A DNA stretch of 64,000 nucleotides from Gnetum montanum (lineage: Eukaryota > Streptophyta > Gnetopsida > Gnetales > Gnetaceae), in contig MNCI01010839.1 in assembly GCA_015680685.1 (NCBI GenBank), positions 581,869-645,868 of the forward strand, given 5' to 3'. The notes beneath the pieces were generated by a model, which saw only the letters and a program-made list of their open reading frames with translations, was not told the origin of the DNA and did no database searches. The translations under genes and the position numbers were made by a program. Positions within the stretch are counted from its first letter, which is position 1; the number at the start of each line of letters is the position of its first letter. Of this stretch, positions 10,716-22,539 are shown in pieces.

Positions 10716-12570
10716 CAATAGTTATCTACCATAAATCTGTTGTTTATTGTAATGCTATTATTGATGAGTGGGTTACTCTCAAGCCTTGAAAAATCTTTAC
10801 AAAAAAAAATTATGTTTTCAAAATTATAGAAATACCTTTTTATTTTGAATCTAATCTTACTATTTTGTGAAATCATGTGGTTGATAAAATTGAAAAGAAG
10901 CTTGACAAATGGAATGAAAAAAGCTCTCCCTTGCTAGCAAAGTTTTAGTTATTACGCAGATGCTTCAATCAACTCATGGTTATTACTCCAGTTGTTGGGC
11001 TCCTTTTTAAACTTCTTATGATAAAATTGATCGTATTATCCATCAATTTCTTTGGGCTGCTAAGCAACATTAAAAAGGCTTTTCTAAAGTTGTTTAGGAT
11101 ATTTGCACTAGCAGCAAAAAAAATGGAGGACTTGGCCTCATTAATTGTTATAACTAGGGCATTTCTCTTGTAGCAAAATGGATTGCAAAGTGCATTGATG
11201 AAGATAATGTTTAGATGCTCCTTTTAAAAAATAGACTTATGTAAGAAAAACCTAAAAAAAAAAAAGATTACAGTTGATCTTCTAATAACTTTATTGACTA
11301 TCTTCTTTTTTTTCAAGTCATTTCTATCACCAGTTGTCTAGTTTTTAAACAAATTTGAAAAACTTAGTGCAAACTTAGTAAGTATTGGAATTACAATCAT
11401 GTTACAGTTTCAAAAGATATGCTTAAGAAAATTAACCCATGGTGGCTTTCTTTTAGTAAAGGAGTTTGAGCTACTACCTCATCTCGATTGTGTATGACTT
11501 GGAGCAAGTTTGGTATCACTGCAGTTTCCTATCTACGGATACATGATAGATGGATTACATAGAAGGAGGTTTCTAGCCTCTGGTTTGAATAGAAAGCAAG
11601 AAAAAAATTTTGAAAATTTAATTTCTGATCTTGAGAATTTATTTAGAGTTGACAATAGTTTGCATCAGGCTTTTCCAGATATTTTTTGTAAGGATAGCAA
11701 ATCTATTTTTTCTTTTAACTCCAAAGTTGCATATGAGATTATTACAAAGAATGATTTTATCTATAATAAATTCAATAAGGCTTGGAATATGTAATCATCA
11801 TTGCACTTTTGGATGCAAAAAATGAAAGATATTTGAAGGGCTCCTACCTTTCCAAAAATTTGTATTTTTCTATGGTGTCTTATTCATCAAGGTATTCCTA
11901 TTAGCAGTCATCTTAAATGTATGAGAATTGTTTCTCCTCAATGTCCTCTTTGTGGAAGTGAAGATTCTCTCTCTCTCTCTCTGAGTATCCTATTGTGCAA
12001 CATGCTTGAAAATGGACATCTAGAATTTGTAACAACTTTCAACCAAGCATCAATGAAATCATTATTGGTGCTCAAACTATATTATCTACTTTCTTTCTTT
12101 GCATTTGGAAGTATCTTTGACCACATGTTCTCTACTCTATTTGGAAGTTTCAATGTGCAGTTACTTTTCAACTACAACTTCAAACAAAAAAGCTTCCAAT
12201 GAAAGCTAAACAATTAATTTCTTTTTGTTTGGGAAGCTCAATGATAAAAAATTTTCAACTTCTATTGCTATTTGTTCATTATTTCTAATTGATTTGTTCT
12301 TTTGAATTTAGAGAGACTTTTCTCATTCTCTTTATAAGAAACCATTTAATAAGAAGTGAAAACCCATGAGGATGCTTCTAAACAACAATAAGGCCTGATT
12401 AGTTTATTACCCCAAAGGAGAGATTTTTCAGGATTAGTTGTAAGGATGAAAACCTGAAAAGGAATCCCCAATACTGTTGGGCTTTTTTTTAGATTCTCTT
12501 CATTGATTTGATGTACTCCAATTTTTTTAAATATTATTATTCTTTTTTTGGGGTCCAATACAGCGCCTCT
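10716..12570 (+). mobile_element. LINE-X copy 1, downstream part (RT end, zf-RVT, 3' tail)
   Basis: After the insertion the LINE continues with VVDKIEKKLDKWNEK (RT connection, about 10880) and a long region without strong motifs. A zinc-binding RT-associated block follows: FPKICIFLWCLIHQGI at about 11850 and SPQCPLCGSEDS at about 11940, the zf-RVT type C-P-L-C-G-S. The protein part ends near 12200. The 3' tail from 12345 matches those at 4248 and 61120 and ends in a C run just before a single N at 12586. The longest intact pieces are 94 and 93 codons, and stops are frequent elsewhere. Confidence 0.75.
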
Positions 12571-12586
12571 CCCCCCCCCCCCCCCN

Positions 12587-15500
12587 TGTAGCACCCCCTA
12601 GATGGTTATATTTGCATTTGAGCCTTAGACCTTGGATAGCATGTGACTTCTATATAGTTTGCTAAAGAGTACTTAAGGATACTTGGAGGACCAACATTGT
12701 GTATAGGCCCTTGTTAGAATTGAAATTTATATTTTAATTTTAGAGATGGATGGCATGCATTTTAACTCCACCAATGCCAGTCCCAAGCCCAGATACGAAA
12801 GTAGAAAGGTTAGCATCAAGTTGGCAATTGACTGTAAAACCTTGCCAAATCTCATGGATGAGTTTCTTTTTCAAATTTTGCAAATGCTAGAGCATTCCCC
12901 AAATGCAATGCACAGCAGCACACGATCAAGAAGAAATTGCAAATAAACAAAGATATAGCTTTTCATAGAAGTGAATGGCAAAAAAGAACTCATATAGCCA
13001 ACCCCATTTTGTTAGGACAAGGTTAGGAGGATGATGATTATGATGGTTACATGTAGTTTCCTTTGGGTTTTAGCCACCCATTAGCAATCACTTGTTGGTC
13101 AGAGCCTAGCATACCCTTATGAATATAAATACCTGCCAACCCTTCCATTAGAAATCATCCATTTGCTTCACTAATATTTGGGAGATGGAGCCAGAGAGGA
13201 AGACTATACCAAATAGGAGATGAGCCATAACCAAGCCTGATTAGCCTTCCAAATCTACACAAGTGTTTTCCTTTCCAAGTTTCTATTTTAGATCTTGTTG
13301 GATCCAATCATTGACCTTTTTGCCTCTACTAGGGTTACAGCTTATTTAAAAGATCTTAGCCACATGAGGGTTTCTTCAACAATGCTTTCAGCCTAATGCA
13401 AAGGATCTTGGCCAAGTAACCCAAGGTTAGAGGTTTGATTCCACTAGATAGCACTGAGTTATAAGTTTTAAAAGAAATTCTAAAATTAGTCCAATAGATC
13501 CAAAGGGTCTCAATGGACATAAGCAAAAATTTCAGTTTCAGTTACAATGCTCATTTTTGGGTTTTGGATTCTGAATGGTTAATGCACATTTTGGTTTGAT
13601 GGCAAATGTTTGATAAAATAAATTCTATAATGCATATTTCTGCAATTTGGAGCAAGCTCGGTGTTTTTGCTATCATGTCAATGTTCAGTCATGAATTTTA
13701 TTCAGTTTTGAAGTAATTCAAATTCTGTTGATTCCTATCAAATTTCTAGATCAATCACCTAGAATTTACAGTTTGTTTTAGACTTCTGGAACCTAATTCC
13801 TTTAACAAAAACTTGTGTCCACAAGGCAAAAATTTCTAGAATGTCAACATGGATTCCAAGGTGCTTTTTGATAGCCATATGACCATCACAACTTTCATCG
13901 TAACCTGAGCTAGGGGTCATCGCAATGCTTTGTATGGACCATACAGAATCGCCGACATGAGGCACAATGAACAAAATAAACGCTTTGGTTGTTAGGGTCC
14001 TGGACACTAAGTTTCAATGCTAAAAACATAGTTCTAACCTATGGATTTGGAGAGAAAAGGAGAAGAAACCACAACTGAAATCCTTTATGGTTAGGCATTT
14101 GGCATTTAAGATGTCAGCTCAACACTGATGACCAATTGGTTTCAACCCCAAGTTTTGGTTCATTTACATAAATATGTTACTGAGATTTTCTATTTTCTGT
14201 TTGGTGACTCTTATGCATGGGACATCTTATTCTCACAGTAAGTATCTGTTTGATTCAATGGAGCTAGCACAGAAGAAGTGGCCAATTGATTTTAAAGAAG
14301 CCCTAATGCGTTCAGCAACTCTTCACTATCTGCAGTAGTGAAGTCTATGTCTAGTTGGCCTTTAACCAATACTACATAGAGACATACTTTGGCCTTGGTG
14401 AACGACAAAAACTAAAAGGCAATGTTTCGGCTGACCATGGTACTAAATGTAAGAAACAATAAATAAGCCCTGCAGGAACATTTTGTTTGGTTTTGATTTT
14501 GGTTTGAAAAATCTAATTATGCACAATGAGTAAAAACCTTAACTTTTAACATTTTGACATAAAGAGCTTAATGCTAGCTTCACAAATTTAGGGGATGGAT
14601 GGTGAAGGAATTTTGGTTTTGATATTTTGGCACTACAGTATTATTTATTTTGACATTTGATGTTTGTTTGTTTGTTAGGTACTAGCTTTTGTATGCATCA
14701 ACCCTTGTGCATTGTTGTCAAATTACCTAATGCCTGATTCCAAAACCCTTAAGGAAGCATTTATAATTTATTTTCCCTGCTTAGTTATGTAGGCTAACTT
14801 TCCCCTTTGCTTTTAACTCCCAGGTGAAATAGGTATTAGAGAAAAGGAGTAGCAGGAGAAGTTGATGGTTAGATTAGAATTTATGTATTTCCTAGAATTT
14901 GTTTAAGTTAGGAATTTTGTATAATTCCTAAATTGTAATGTTCAACTAGTACTTGTGTATTTGTAAGCCCTTTGGTTGACACGTGTAGACTTTGTACTTG
15001 TATGTCTTTGGTGCAGGCCCAATTTTATTTTTCTATTTAAATTAAGTTTTGGAACTTAGAATGTTTATATAGCCTTTATTATTCGGATATCTTTTGGAAC
15101 ACTAGAAGCCCAATGCCTATATTTAATTTGATATGTTGTAATTCATTCCATTGTTATAATAATGCTTTGGTTATTGTACAATTGGCTTGGGGATTAGGGG
15201 CACTGAACTCGTATTGCCTAGTGAATAGATTAAGTTATGTATCCAAGGGGCTATTGGCATTGCAATTTTATATTTAATTAATTCTTTATTTTTGCATGTC
15301 TGTTATTTTGCTTGTTAATTTTTCCTTGGCATATTATTAATCTTATTAAGTTGTAATTTAATTTTCTAAGTAATACCTTTCTAATCTAAGCTTCGCTTAG
15401 GAGGTATTACAGACCTTGATGTAAAATATACCCAAAAAAATTCATGATCTTTTAGAAAATCCTAGAGACCCAAATGAAACTCTAAAGTTAATTAGAGCAA

Positions 15501-15920
15501 GCTAAGTTAGGGATTATACACAGAATTGTGTTTGTACCATATTCATTATTAAAACATGTGGTTCCAAACAAGATTATTTCATTTTGTGTTTCTATGTGTT
15601 GTGCATAAGCAAATCTGTATTCTTTCTGCTTGCATGCAATTCACATCTACTGCATCAAAATAACTTTTAAATGGTCTATTTTCCAAACTGCAATATGCTC
15701 CCTCTTCCACTCTAGGAAATTAACTTCTAACCATGAAAGTTGTCAATTATACATGACAGAGGAATGATTTTGTGGAGATTCCTATTGGGATTTTTGAATT
15801 TGGGAAATATCCTTACCTTCTCTTTAGTGTCAATCGTAAAAACAGAAAATAAAATAAGATGCCTACAAGCATATTTGATGAAGGGTACAGTTATCTCAAA
15901 CCTCTGTTCCAACTTTTAAC
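12587..15920. other. No coding signal; possible intron 6 or 3' flank of chorismate synthase
   Basis: No chorismate synthase C-terminal exon could be found here on the minus strand, although intron 6 must begin at 15920. The short open frames show no family. A tRNA-like B-box (GAGGTTTGATTCC, about 13423) may mark an old SINE. The stretch from about 14600 to 15412 has LTR-like composition (TTTATATAGCC near 15066, ending GGTATTACA), but no partner repeat was seen. Confidence 0.4.
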
Positions 15921-18024
15921 CTCAGTATCTTCTTTGCAACAGCTCCAGCTGCAACTCTTCCAATGGTTTCTCTAGCTGATGATCGCCCACCTCCCTGCAT
16001 ATAGGTTAATAAAACATCAAGCAGCATTTCATTAAAAATTTAAAACAGCATGAGATGGCAAACATTCCATTTAAACCCCACTGTTAAAGAGCACCATTGC
16101 TGCAAGTTAGTCTAATATACCTGTATTGCACGAACACCATACTTGAAATCATAGGTTGCATCTGCATGAGATGGTCGATACGCCATTGCCATCTCATTGT
16201 AATCCTAAAAAAAACAAGCAAAAGAACTCACTATTGTTGGTTGGCTTCTCCATACAACAAATTATAAAGGAACAAGTCAACCTCTAACAAGCATCATAAC
16301 CTTTTCTGTGATTTTATTAAAAGATGGAAATAAGGTAGCATGAAAGCACGATTTTATTCATATAATCTCTTTTTACATGTTCTCAAAAAAATGAAGGCAG
16401 GATTTAGTCGAAGCTTGTTGCTATATCATAAAGCACAGCAGAATTTTGGAAGTAGACGTTAACAGAAACATAAAAATGATCTTACTAAATATGCTTGTAG
16501 TAAAACAAAACCACCATAAACCCTTTTAGGGTATTTGTAATAACTCATATCCATCATCAAAGTTGGTGTCCATAAACAATTGGAACATCATGTAAAGAAC
16601 TAAATTATTTCCAAATCATTAATTCCATTGAATTACTCGAATACTGACCATTCCTCTCTGGTCTTTATTTGGCACTTCGACACAAATTGGAGTTCCAGTC
16701 GTCTGGCCTGCAAGAGTAAGAAATTATGTTTTTCATTTCTCTATATTTTAAAAGCACTTTTCTTTCAAAATAGTTTTATTTCTGGTTTAACTGAAACGAG
16801 ATACTGTGATTTCAATGAAGTAAGAGCAATCAACCTTCTGATACTCCCGAGAGTATCCGGCATGTATCGGTTTCCTGCCTTGGAGTTGTGATGCGACTTT
16901 GTCCTGGCCTCCTGACAGATAAAGCATTCCAGATGATGGCTTGTATCATTGAGAGACGAATGTCTCAAAAAATAGCCATATGATAAAAACTACGACGCCG
17001 AAAAAGACAAAAACAAGCTTTCATCACACTTAATAGGGTAGAACTTTTGTTGAAATTCAAGTGAACTATTTTACTGCGGCATGATGAATGCAAGCATTTC
17101 TAGGATACGGGAACACAATTGCGTTGAAACATTAATGTCTTTCTAACATAAAACTACCGGAGGCACCATTTGAACCCACAACCTACCGGAGACACCGAAT
17201 AGCGTTATCAATGCCCAAACCTGACTTGCAGAATAAATTTACATAAATTTGATAAAACACAAATACGTTTATGGAAAATTTTAAAAAACAAAGAACAAAA
17301 CAAACATGCCTCCTGCAAGCTCATATTGTAAATGAGTTTCAGAAAATTGTGCTACACTTGAAATTTTTTAAGATCATTCATCTACAGTGAAATAACAAAA
17401 ATGTTTTGACGAATAAATCTGCTATCATGTCAAGTTGCAAATAAGATTCAGAAACATGCTGTATCTGATTTTCAGGATGCATCAAAGGCAATGAAGGAAA
17501 ATAAAAACAAAACAAAAAACCTTCTGTCAAGTTCAAACTGTAAATCAGACTCAGAAAGGGGTAGTCTAGGTGGGCATCCATCTATTACGCATCCCACACC
17601 TCCGCCGTGAGACTCTCCGAATGTTGTCACACGAAACACGTTTCCAAATGTGTTCCCAACACCAGCCCTCACTTCTGCAATTTTGGCACTCAAACCCATC
17701 AGCCAAAACATAAAAACATTAACTTATCAATGAAACTACTTCTATCGAGAAAGATAAACTACGAGACAGTTCAAGGATACAACCATAAAAACTTGAATTA
17801 AACTTTATGAATCATAAACATTTGAAAAAGCCACCGCAATGAGATATTTGGTTCCAAATTAAATTACAACAGAAAGCAGTTTGAACAGACAGATTTGGAT
17901 TCCGAAAGTACCTACCGAATTTCACTGGTCTTGATTTCTGATGGACCCTGAACCTGCTTAGCGCAGTGCTTGGATCCCTCGAACAGCTCTGCAGAAACGC
18001 CTGAGAAAATGTGACTGAAGCCAT
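15921..18024 (-). CDS. Chorismate synthase, plastid form, exons 1-6 (C-terminal part not in window)
   Basis: This gene encodes chorismate synthase (EC 4.2.3.5), the last shikimate-pathway enzyme, converting EPSP to chorismate with reduced FMN. Minus-strand exons are 18024-17916, 17674-17521, 16911-16835, 16707-16649, 16204-16121 and 15994-15921. All introns are GT-AG and the joined frame is open for 185 codons. Residues 1-36 ([14 protein letters not shown]...) are Ser/Arg-rich and fit a chloroplast transit peptide. Both family signatures are present: [14 protein letters not shown] in exon 2 and GGRSSARET in exon 6, along with [16 protein letters not shown] and [16 protein letters not shown]. 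Plant enzymes have about 430-440 residues, so the C-terminal 60% is missing. Either intron 6 runs beyond the left window edge or the gene is truncated. The visible exons show no damage. Confidence 0.93.
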
Positions 18025-18060
18025 AACTGCTTACCCAAGAGAAAACTGGTGCACAGATCA

Positions 18061-18077
18061 GAATATATGGATCCAAT
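18061..18077 (-). promoter_or_regulatory. Possible TATA box and CCAAT-like element of chorismate synthase
   Basis: On the minus strand CCATATATTC lies about 40 bases upstream of the ATG at 18024, with ATTGG just before it. The distance is short for a TATA box if there is a normal leader, so this is a weak call. Confidence 0.25.
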
Positions 18078-18850
18078 CAAGCAAAGAGTTTGGTGGACAT
18101 TGCAAAACTCTGAAATTTCGGACCAAGTAATCCTCGGATCCAAGTTGGATTCCAAATGTTTAGAATAACCAGAAACAATAATAGACATCTGATGGTGTTA
18201 GGTAAGCCCGACACCGAGACTGTGGTGGGGGTTGGTAAGAAATGTTACTTGACTGAAGGCCATGTCACCAAATTTGAAAAATATATATTTCAAGTACCTA
18301 TTAATGTCTTTTCTTGAGACGGCGTTTTTGGTGGTCTGAACAATTCCATCCGCCTCCTGTAAACGCTTAACCGATGAAAATATATTGAACAACAGTTTAC
18401 TTCTACCGAGAAATTAGTAAACCATTTTTTGTTTTCAATTATTTCGTCACGTTATATGGCAACCTTTGTTGACTCGTCACATATTGTCTGGACAGCAAAA
18501 TATTTTCACAGCACTTTTAGCGAAAGCAATTCTAAAACCAATTTTAGTTTTCATGTATTTAGTCACGTTTTCTTGGCGGAGAGGCCAATCCCTAATCGCA
18601 TTTCCTCCCGTTCTCTTCTCTAGTCTGTCAACATGGACCGTGCCACGTCATGCTCTATTGTTTTTTGAGGTGTGACCCACCAAGAAGGAAGACTCTTTGT
18701 CCGGTCAAACATGTCAACTTTTTAAAAAAAATTCTTAAAAAGCAATCACCGTGCGACGCACCGAGACCTCACCAGAGGAAGGATGTTTGCCGCACTAAAT
18801 ATGTCAATATAGGAAATAGTGAAATTGAAATTGAAACTGAATAATATTTC
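18078..18850. other. Upstream region of chorismate synthase; two imperfect repeat units
   Basis: No coding frame with family resemblance is present. At about 18662-18720 and 18760-18815 two related units occur (CCACCAAGAAGGAAGACTC...CATGTCAAC and CTCACCAGAGGAAGGATG...TATGTCAAT), roughly 95 bases apart. This region is richer in CG dinucleotides than the retroelements around it, as expected near a host promoter. Confidence 0.35.
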
Positions 18851-19647
18851 GTTCATGGAGACTTAACAGGATATATTGGATAGATGAAATATACAAATCA
18901 TGAGCTTTAAATATATAATTTATAAAGTTGTTAAGTGTTGTTGGTTGTATCTTAAATAACTCAGCAAAGTTATCATTGTGATACTCTATTTTCTTTGAAT
19001 TTCTTTCTTGGAGAAAAATATGATTTTCATCTTCAATTGTACTCCTCTCATAAAATCTGCAAATTTTTTCTTTGTGTGGAATGTTGTACCATCTACCTAT
19101 CTTAATTCTAAAATAGTGAGATCCTAGCTATGCTATGCTAATTTGAGTGAAGTGTGCAAAGATTCCTCCTCAAGTATTATCTAAATACAAAAAAAAAAAT
19201 TTCCTTCAATAGCATTCCATAATTTTTGCAAAGCAATTCTTCTAACAATTCTTTGACATTCTTTGGGGTTGCAATATAAAATAGTTTCTAGAATAATCCA
19301 TTTTCTAAGCCATATCTTTCTATGCTGAAACCATCCTTTGTCTTAGGATGCATACAAAACTTTTTGGAAAATTTATCATCATCGCTATAGAGTAGGTGAT
19401 GAGTATAAGCCAAAAATTGATAAATAACTTCAATTTCCAAGGGCATCAAATCAACTTCCAAATGCATGATATCATATTGTGTTTATGGCTTTACCTTAAA
19501 CTCTTCCAATAAAAAACATTTCTTCACATTGCTAGTTTTTTTCCAATATTTACTTGCAATGTTAAAGGACTTTATGAATGACAATAGTGCAAAACAATTG
19601 CCTATGTGTTTCCCATGATAAAATATGTTCTTTCTTGCATATGATAT
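18851..19647 (-). mobile_element. LINE-D, 3' third
   Basis: Minus-strand frames contain QYDIMHLEVDLMPLEIE and a block of the IGRWYNIPHKEKICRFYER type followed by IEDENHIF, the C-terminal zinc-ribbon-like part of a LINE polyprotein. It continues, after interruptions by elements E and F, the LINE-D pieces at 46184-46370 and 55186-57910. About 30 residues of the expected protein seem missing at the E junction. The 3' end is set only approximately. Confidence 0.6.
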
Positions 19648-20523
19648 TGATGAGCGACAAATACCCCTACGCTCAACCATAAGAATCACAAGCATTTTTG
19701 CTCAATCGAGTTGAATTTTGCAGACCTTAAGTCTTTAAGTACACTAGTTCTAGGAAGTGGAATCTAATCATTACAATCATTATCTTCCCAGTTACACTTG
19801 TGAAATACAAAGGTATGGTTAAGTGCAACTAAGGCATCTACTTTTTATCATTTTTTATGTTTATGTTTGATGAGTGGCGAGGTACCCCTACACTCCACCA
19901 TACGAATACGAGCGTGCACGNACTAAGTCATTAATCTCTAACTAACCCTAACATAAGTATTCGGTCGCACTTTCTATACACATCCTGAACATTACCAAAC
20001 ATTAAGTGTTGCTGGAATTACCAAGTGTCATGCGCATGCTTGAAGCGGTCGTACTTATGTGCTTAATTAATTGCTATTTAACTTAACTAACTTAACTTAG
20101 CTTAATATAGCTTAATCACTTGGAAGTATTAAATAAATTTGCATAAACATTAAATGCATAAATAAAATATTTAATTTAGCCAAGGTGCTACAAGGTTTAT
20201 CATAAAGCTCATCTTTATTGTCACACGCACTGCGGTGCTCAGGTACAACAGTGCTTGAATAAAGATCCGTACACTCAATGACTCCTGCTGCAAGAACTTT
20301 GGAAAATATTTTAACTCTAAGAAAAGAAACTGCAAGAGCTCTGCTATGCTATGATAAAACTTATGCCCAAACCGTGTGCCCAAGCACTATATTTATAGGT
20401 TGGCACACATCCCACAATATCAAATATCCAACATCGCTTCATGGCCCTCAATATCAAGTATCTAATATCAGGGCTCTAATATTAGATATCTGGTATCGGA
20501 GCCAACAAAAATACACTTCATCA
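19648..20523 (-). repeat. 3' LTR of element E
   Basis: It aligns with 45303-46183 over nearly its whole length. On the minus strand it holds a TATA box (CCTATAAATATAG, about 20388-20399) and a cluster of GATATC-like words (20405-20500) in U3. A 55-base stretch at 19867-19921 ending in an N differs from the partner and instead resembles the start of an F-type LTR. Confidence 0.85.
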
Positions 20524-22235
20524 TACCCACACGATTGAATGAAAACTCATTCTCAAGTGAACAAAATAAGGAACAAATCCCTTACAAAATATTGGGAAGG
20601 TATGGGATTATTGACAGACATGCAAACTGACTCAGATGGAACAGACAGGTTCTAAGTGCCCAAGTATACAAATTTACAATCTTTTACAAATTTAGATATT
20701 CATGACAATAGAATTAAACACCCTAGCCAAAACTGACATCCAACTTCTTTGGTAGTTGAAGAGCGAGGAAGAAGATTCAATGATCATGAAGGATCCTTGT
20801 TGCATGGTGCTACTGCTTCTTCTTTAATGAAGATAGTCCCACTTCCAGTCCATGCTTCCCATTGCAATCACAACAAAATTATAGAATAGTGTGTAGTGTG
20901 TAATGTATAGCCTTTAGATACCTTGTCTCATTGATAGTTACACTTGGCTAGGTTGTGATTATGGTGGATTGATTTCTTTAATAGTGTTAGTGGGAAGACT
21001 GAAAAATAGGATGAAATGGATAAACAGTCCATTATTAAATTTTGAAAATCCCAAATGTGATGAAATTCTTGAAGAGGTTTAAAGAATTCATAATAACAAA
21101 AAAGAGGATTTCACTAAAAAACATTATGAAGATGTGCATAATTGGATGTCATTAATGGGGCACACAAAAGGATTTGATTGTGAGAATGTCTAAGGATAAA
21201 GAACTTAACTAACCCAACTAAAATGTATGCTAGTGGGTCCTCCCCAAAGCAAGCACATGGCCATTATTGCCCTTGCATATCCTCAAACTAAGGACTCTGA
21301 GAATCCCATGGATGATTAATGGTTACGAAAAGTTAAGTACGAAAACCCAGAAAAAACTACCTAAGAATTTTGACACATCAAGCCAAGACATCAAACAAGA
21401 TCATGAACACTGGCAGTGAGGCGAGGCATGGAAAGCATAAATGGATGAGAGAGAAAGTGGAATGGAGTTCCTGATTAAGGTCATATGAAGTCCCTTGTGA
21501 ATTTTGTGGTTAGGTGACCTGATAAAATCCATCCTTAGTCCAAACCAACCAACCACATTCAGTGACTTTGCATCACCAGTCTAAGACTGGTCCACCCCCT
21601 CAAGATATAAGAGTACTCTCACAGAACAACCACCATTTCTTATTTTAAGAAGAAAAAAGAAGTAGGAAGTGAGAAATGGCCTTAGTTAGAGGGAACACTT
21701 TGGTTCCATAACCAATGCTTATAACCTATTTATTTTGTCTAAGGGGTATGCTTTGAATTCCTATCATTTTTTTTATTTTTTTAATGGGAACCAAACCATG
21801 CAAAGACTTATTCAACTTCCTGTTATTGGTCAACATAGAACAATAAGAAATTCATGAAAACACACATGCACCCAAGTAAGCAGAGAGGCACAAAGAGTAT
21901 TGAGTCCCCTTGAAGTCACACCATGTTCACACCTTTGAATCCTTTCCAAGTCTAGAAATTACCAAGGTTGCAAGTTCATTAATGTTTTATTAATGAAAAA
22001 GGAATCTCATACTTCCAAAAGAAAGAAAGCCATAGAGTTTGTGGATGGGTGGATGTCGTGAAATCACCACCTGTTTCATGAAAAAGAAACCATGTCCTAG
22101 TTATCAATAACAAAATTCAAAGCAAGAATCTAGGCACCAACAATCAAATAACTAGATAGCACATACCCACATCAAACAAACCACACTGTACCCAGTTGGC
22201 AATAAGGCACGTTATTAACAGAAATTAGAAAATCA
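20524..22235 (-). other. 3' noncoding region of element E
   Basis: This stretch has no coding frame. Scattered blocks match the corresponding region of element F: AGTGGGTCCTCCCCAAAG at about 21233 and 51055, AGTCCCCTTGA at 21904 and 51785, and ATCTCCCCCAT or ATATCCCCCAT at 22442 and 52154. E and F therefore belong to one family. The purine-rich tract next to the 3' LTR (minus strand GTGTGGGTA) is a likely polypurine tract. Confidence 0.5.
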
Positions 22236-22539
22236 CACTAAAATAAAGTAAAATATATAAGAAAGTGTAAAATATTCAAGAAAAATTTAAATGTACTAAT
22301 GATGGTGTAAAAAAAATGGGGTAAGATAGAAAAAACTTTTAAAATCAAAAAGGTATAAAATAAACAATTTGTAAAAAAAAAAATGTGTAAAAGAAAAAAT
22401 AGAAAAATTAAGAAGCCATGTATATGGTTAGCATGGATGGCTATCTCCCCCATGATTGAGTTGGAAGGAGAAGATCTAAAAAATTGAGCATGGTTGTCCA
22501 TCCATTGAGGTATTTGTTACACTAGATTACTTGGGCTTG

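Noticed and set aside
12346-12594. 82-codon minus-strand frame with a Gly run
   Set aside because: It is antisense to the LINE-X 3' tail; the Gly run is the C homopolymer.
13759-14007. Missing C-terminal exon of chorismate synthase
   Set aside because: The 82-codon minus-strand frame shows none of the expected blocks (GGVVTC, FGSGF, SGGIQGGISNG).
14600-15412. Solo LTR
   Set aside because: Composition and a TATA-like word are suggestive, but no partner, target duplication or family match was visible.
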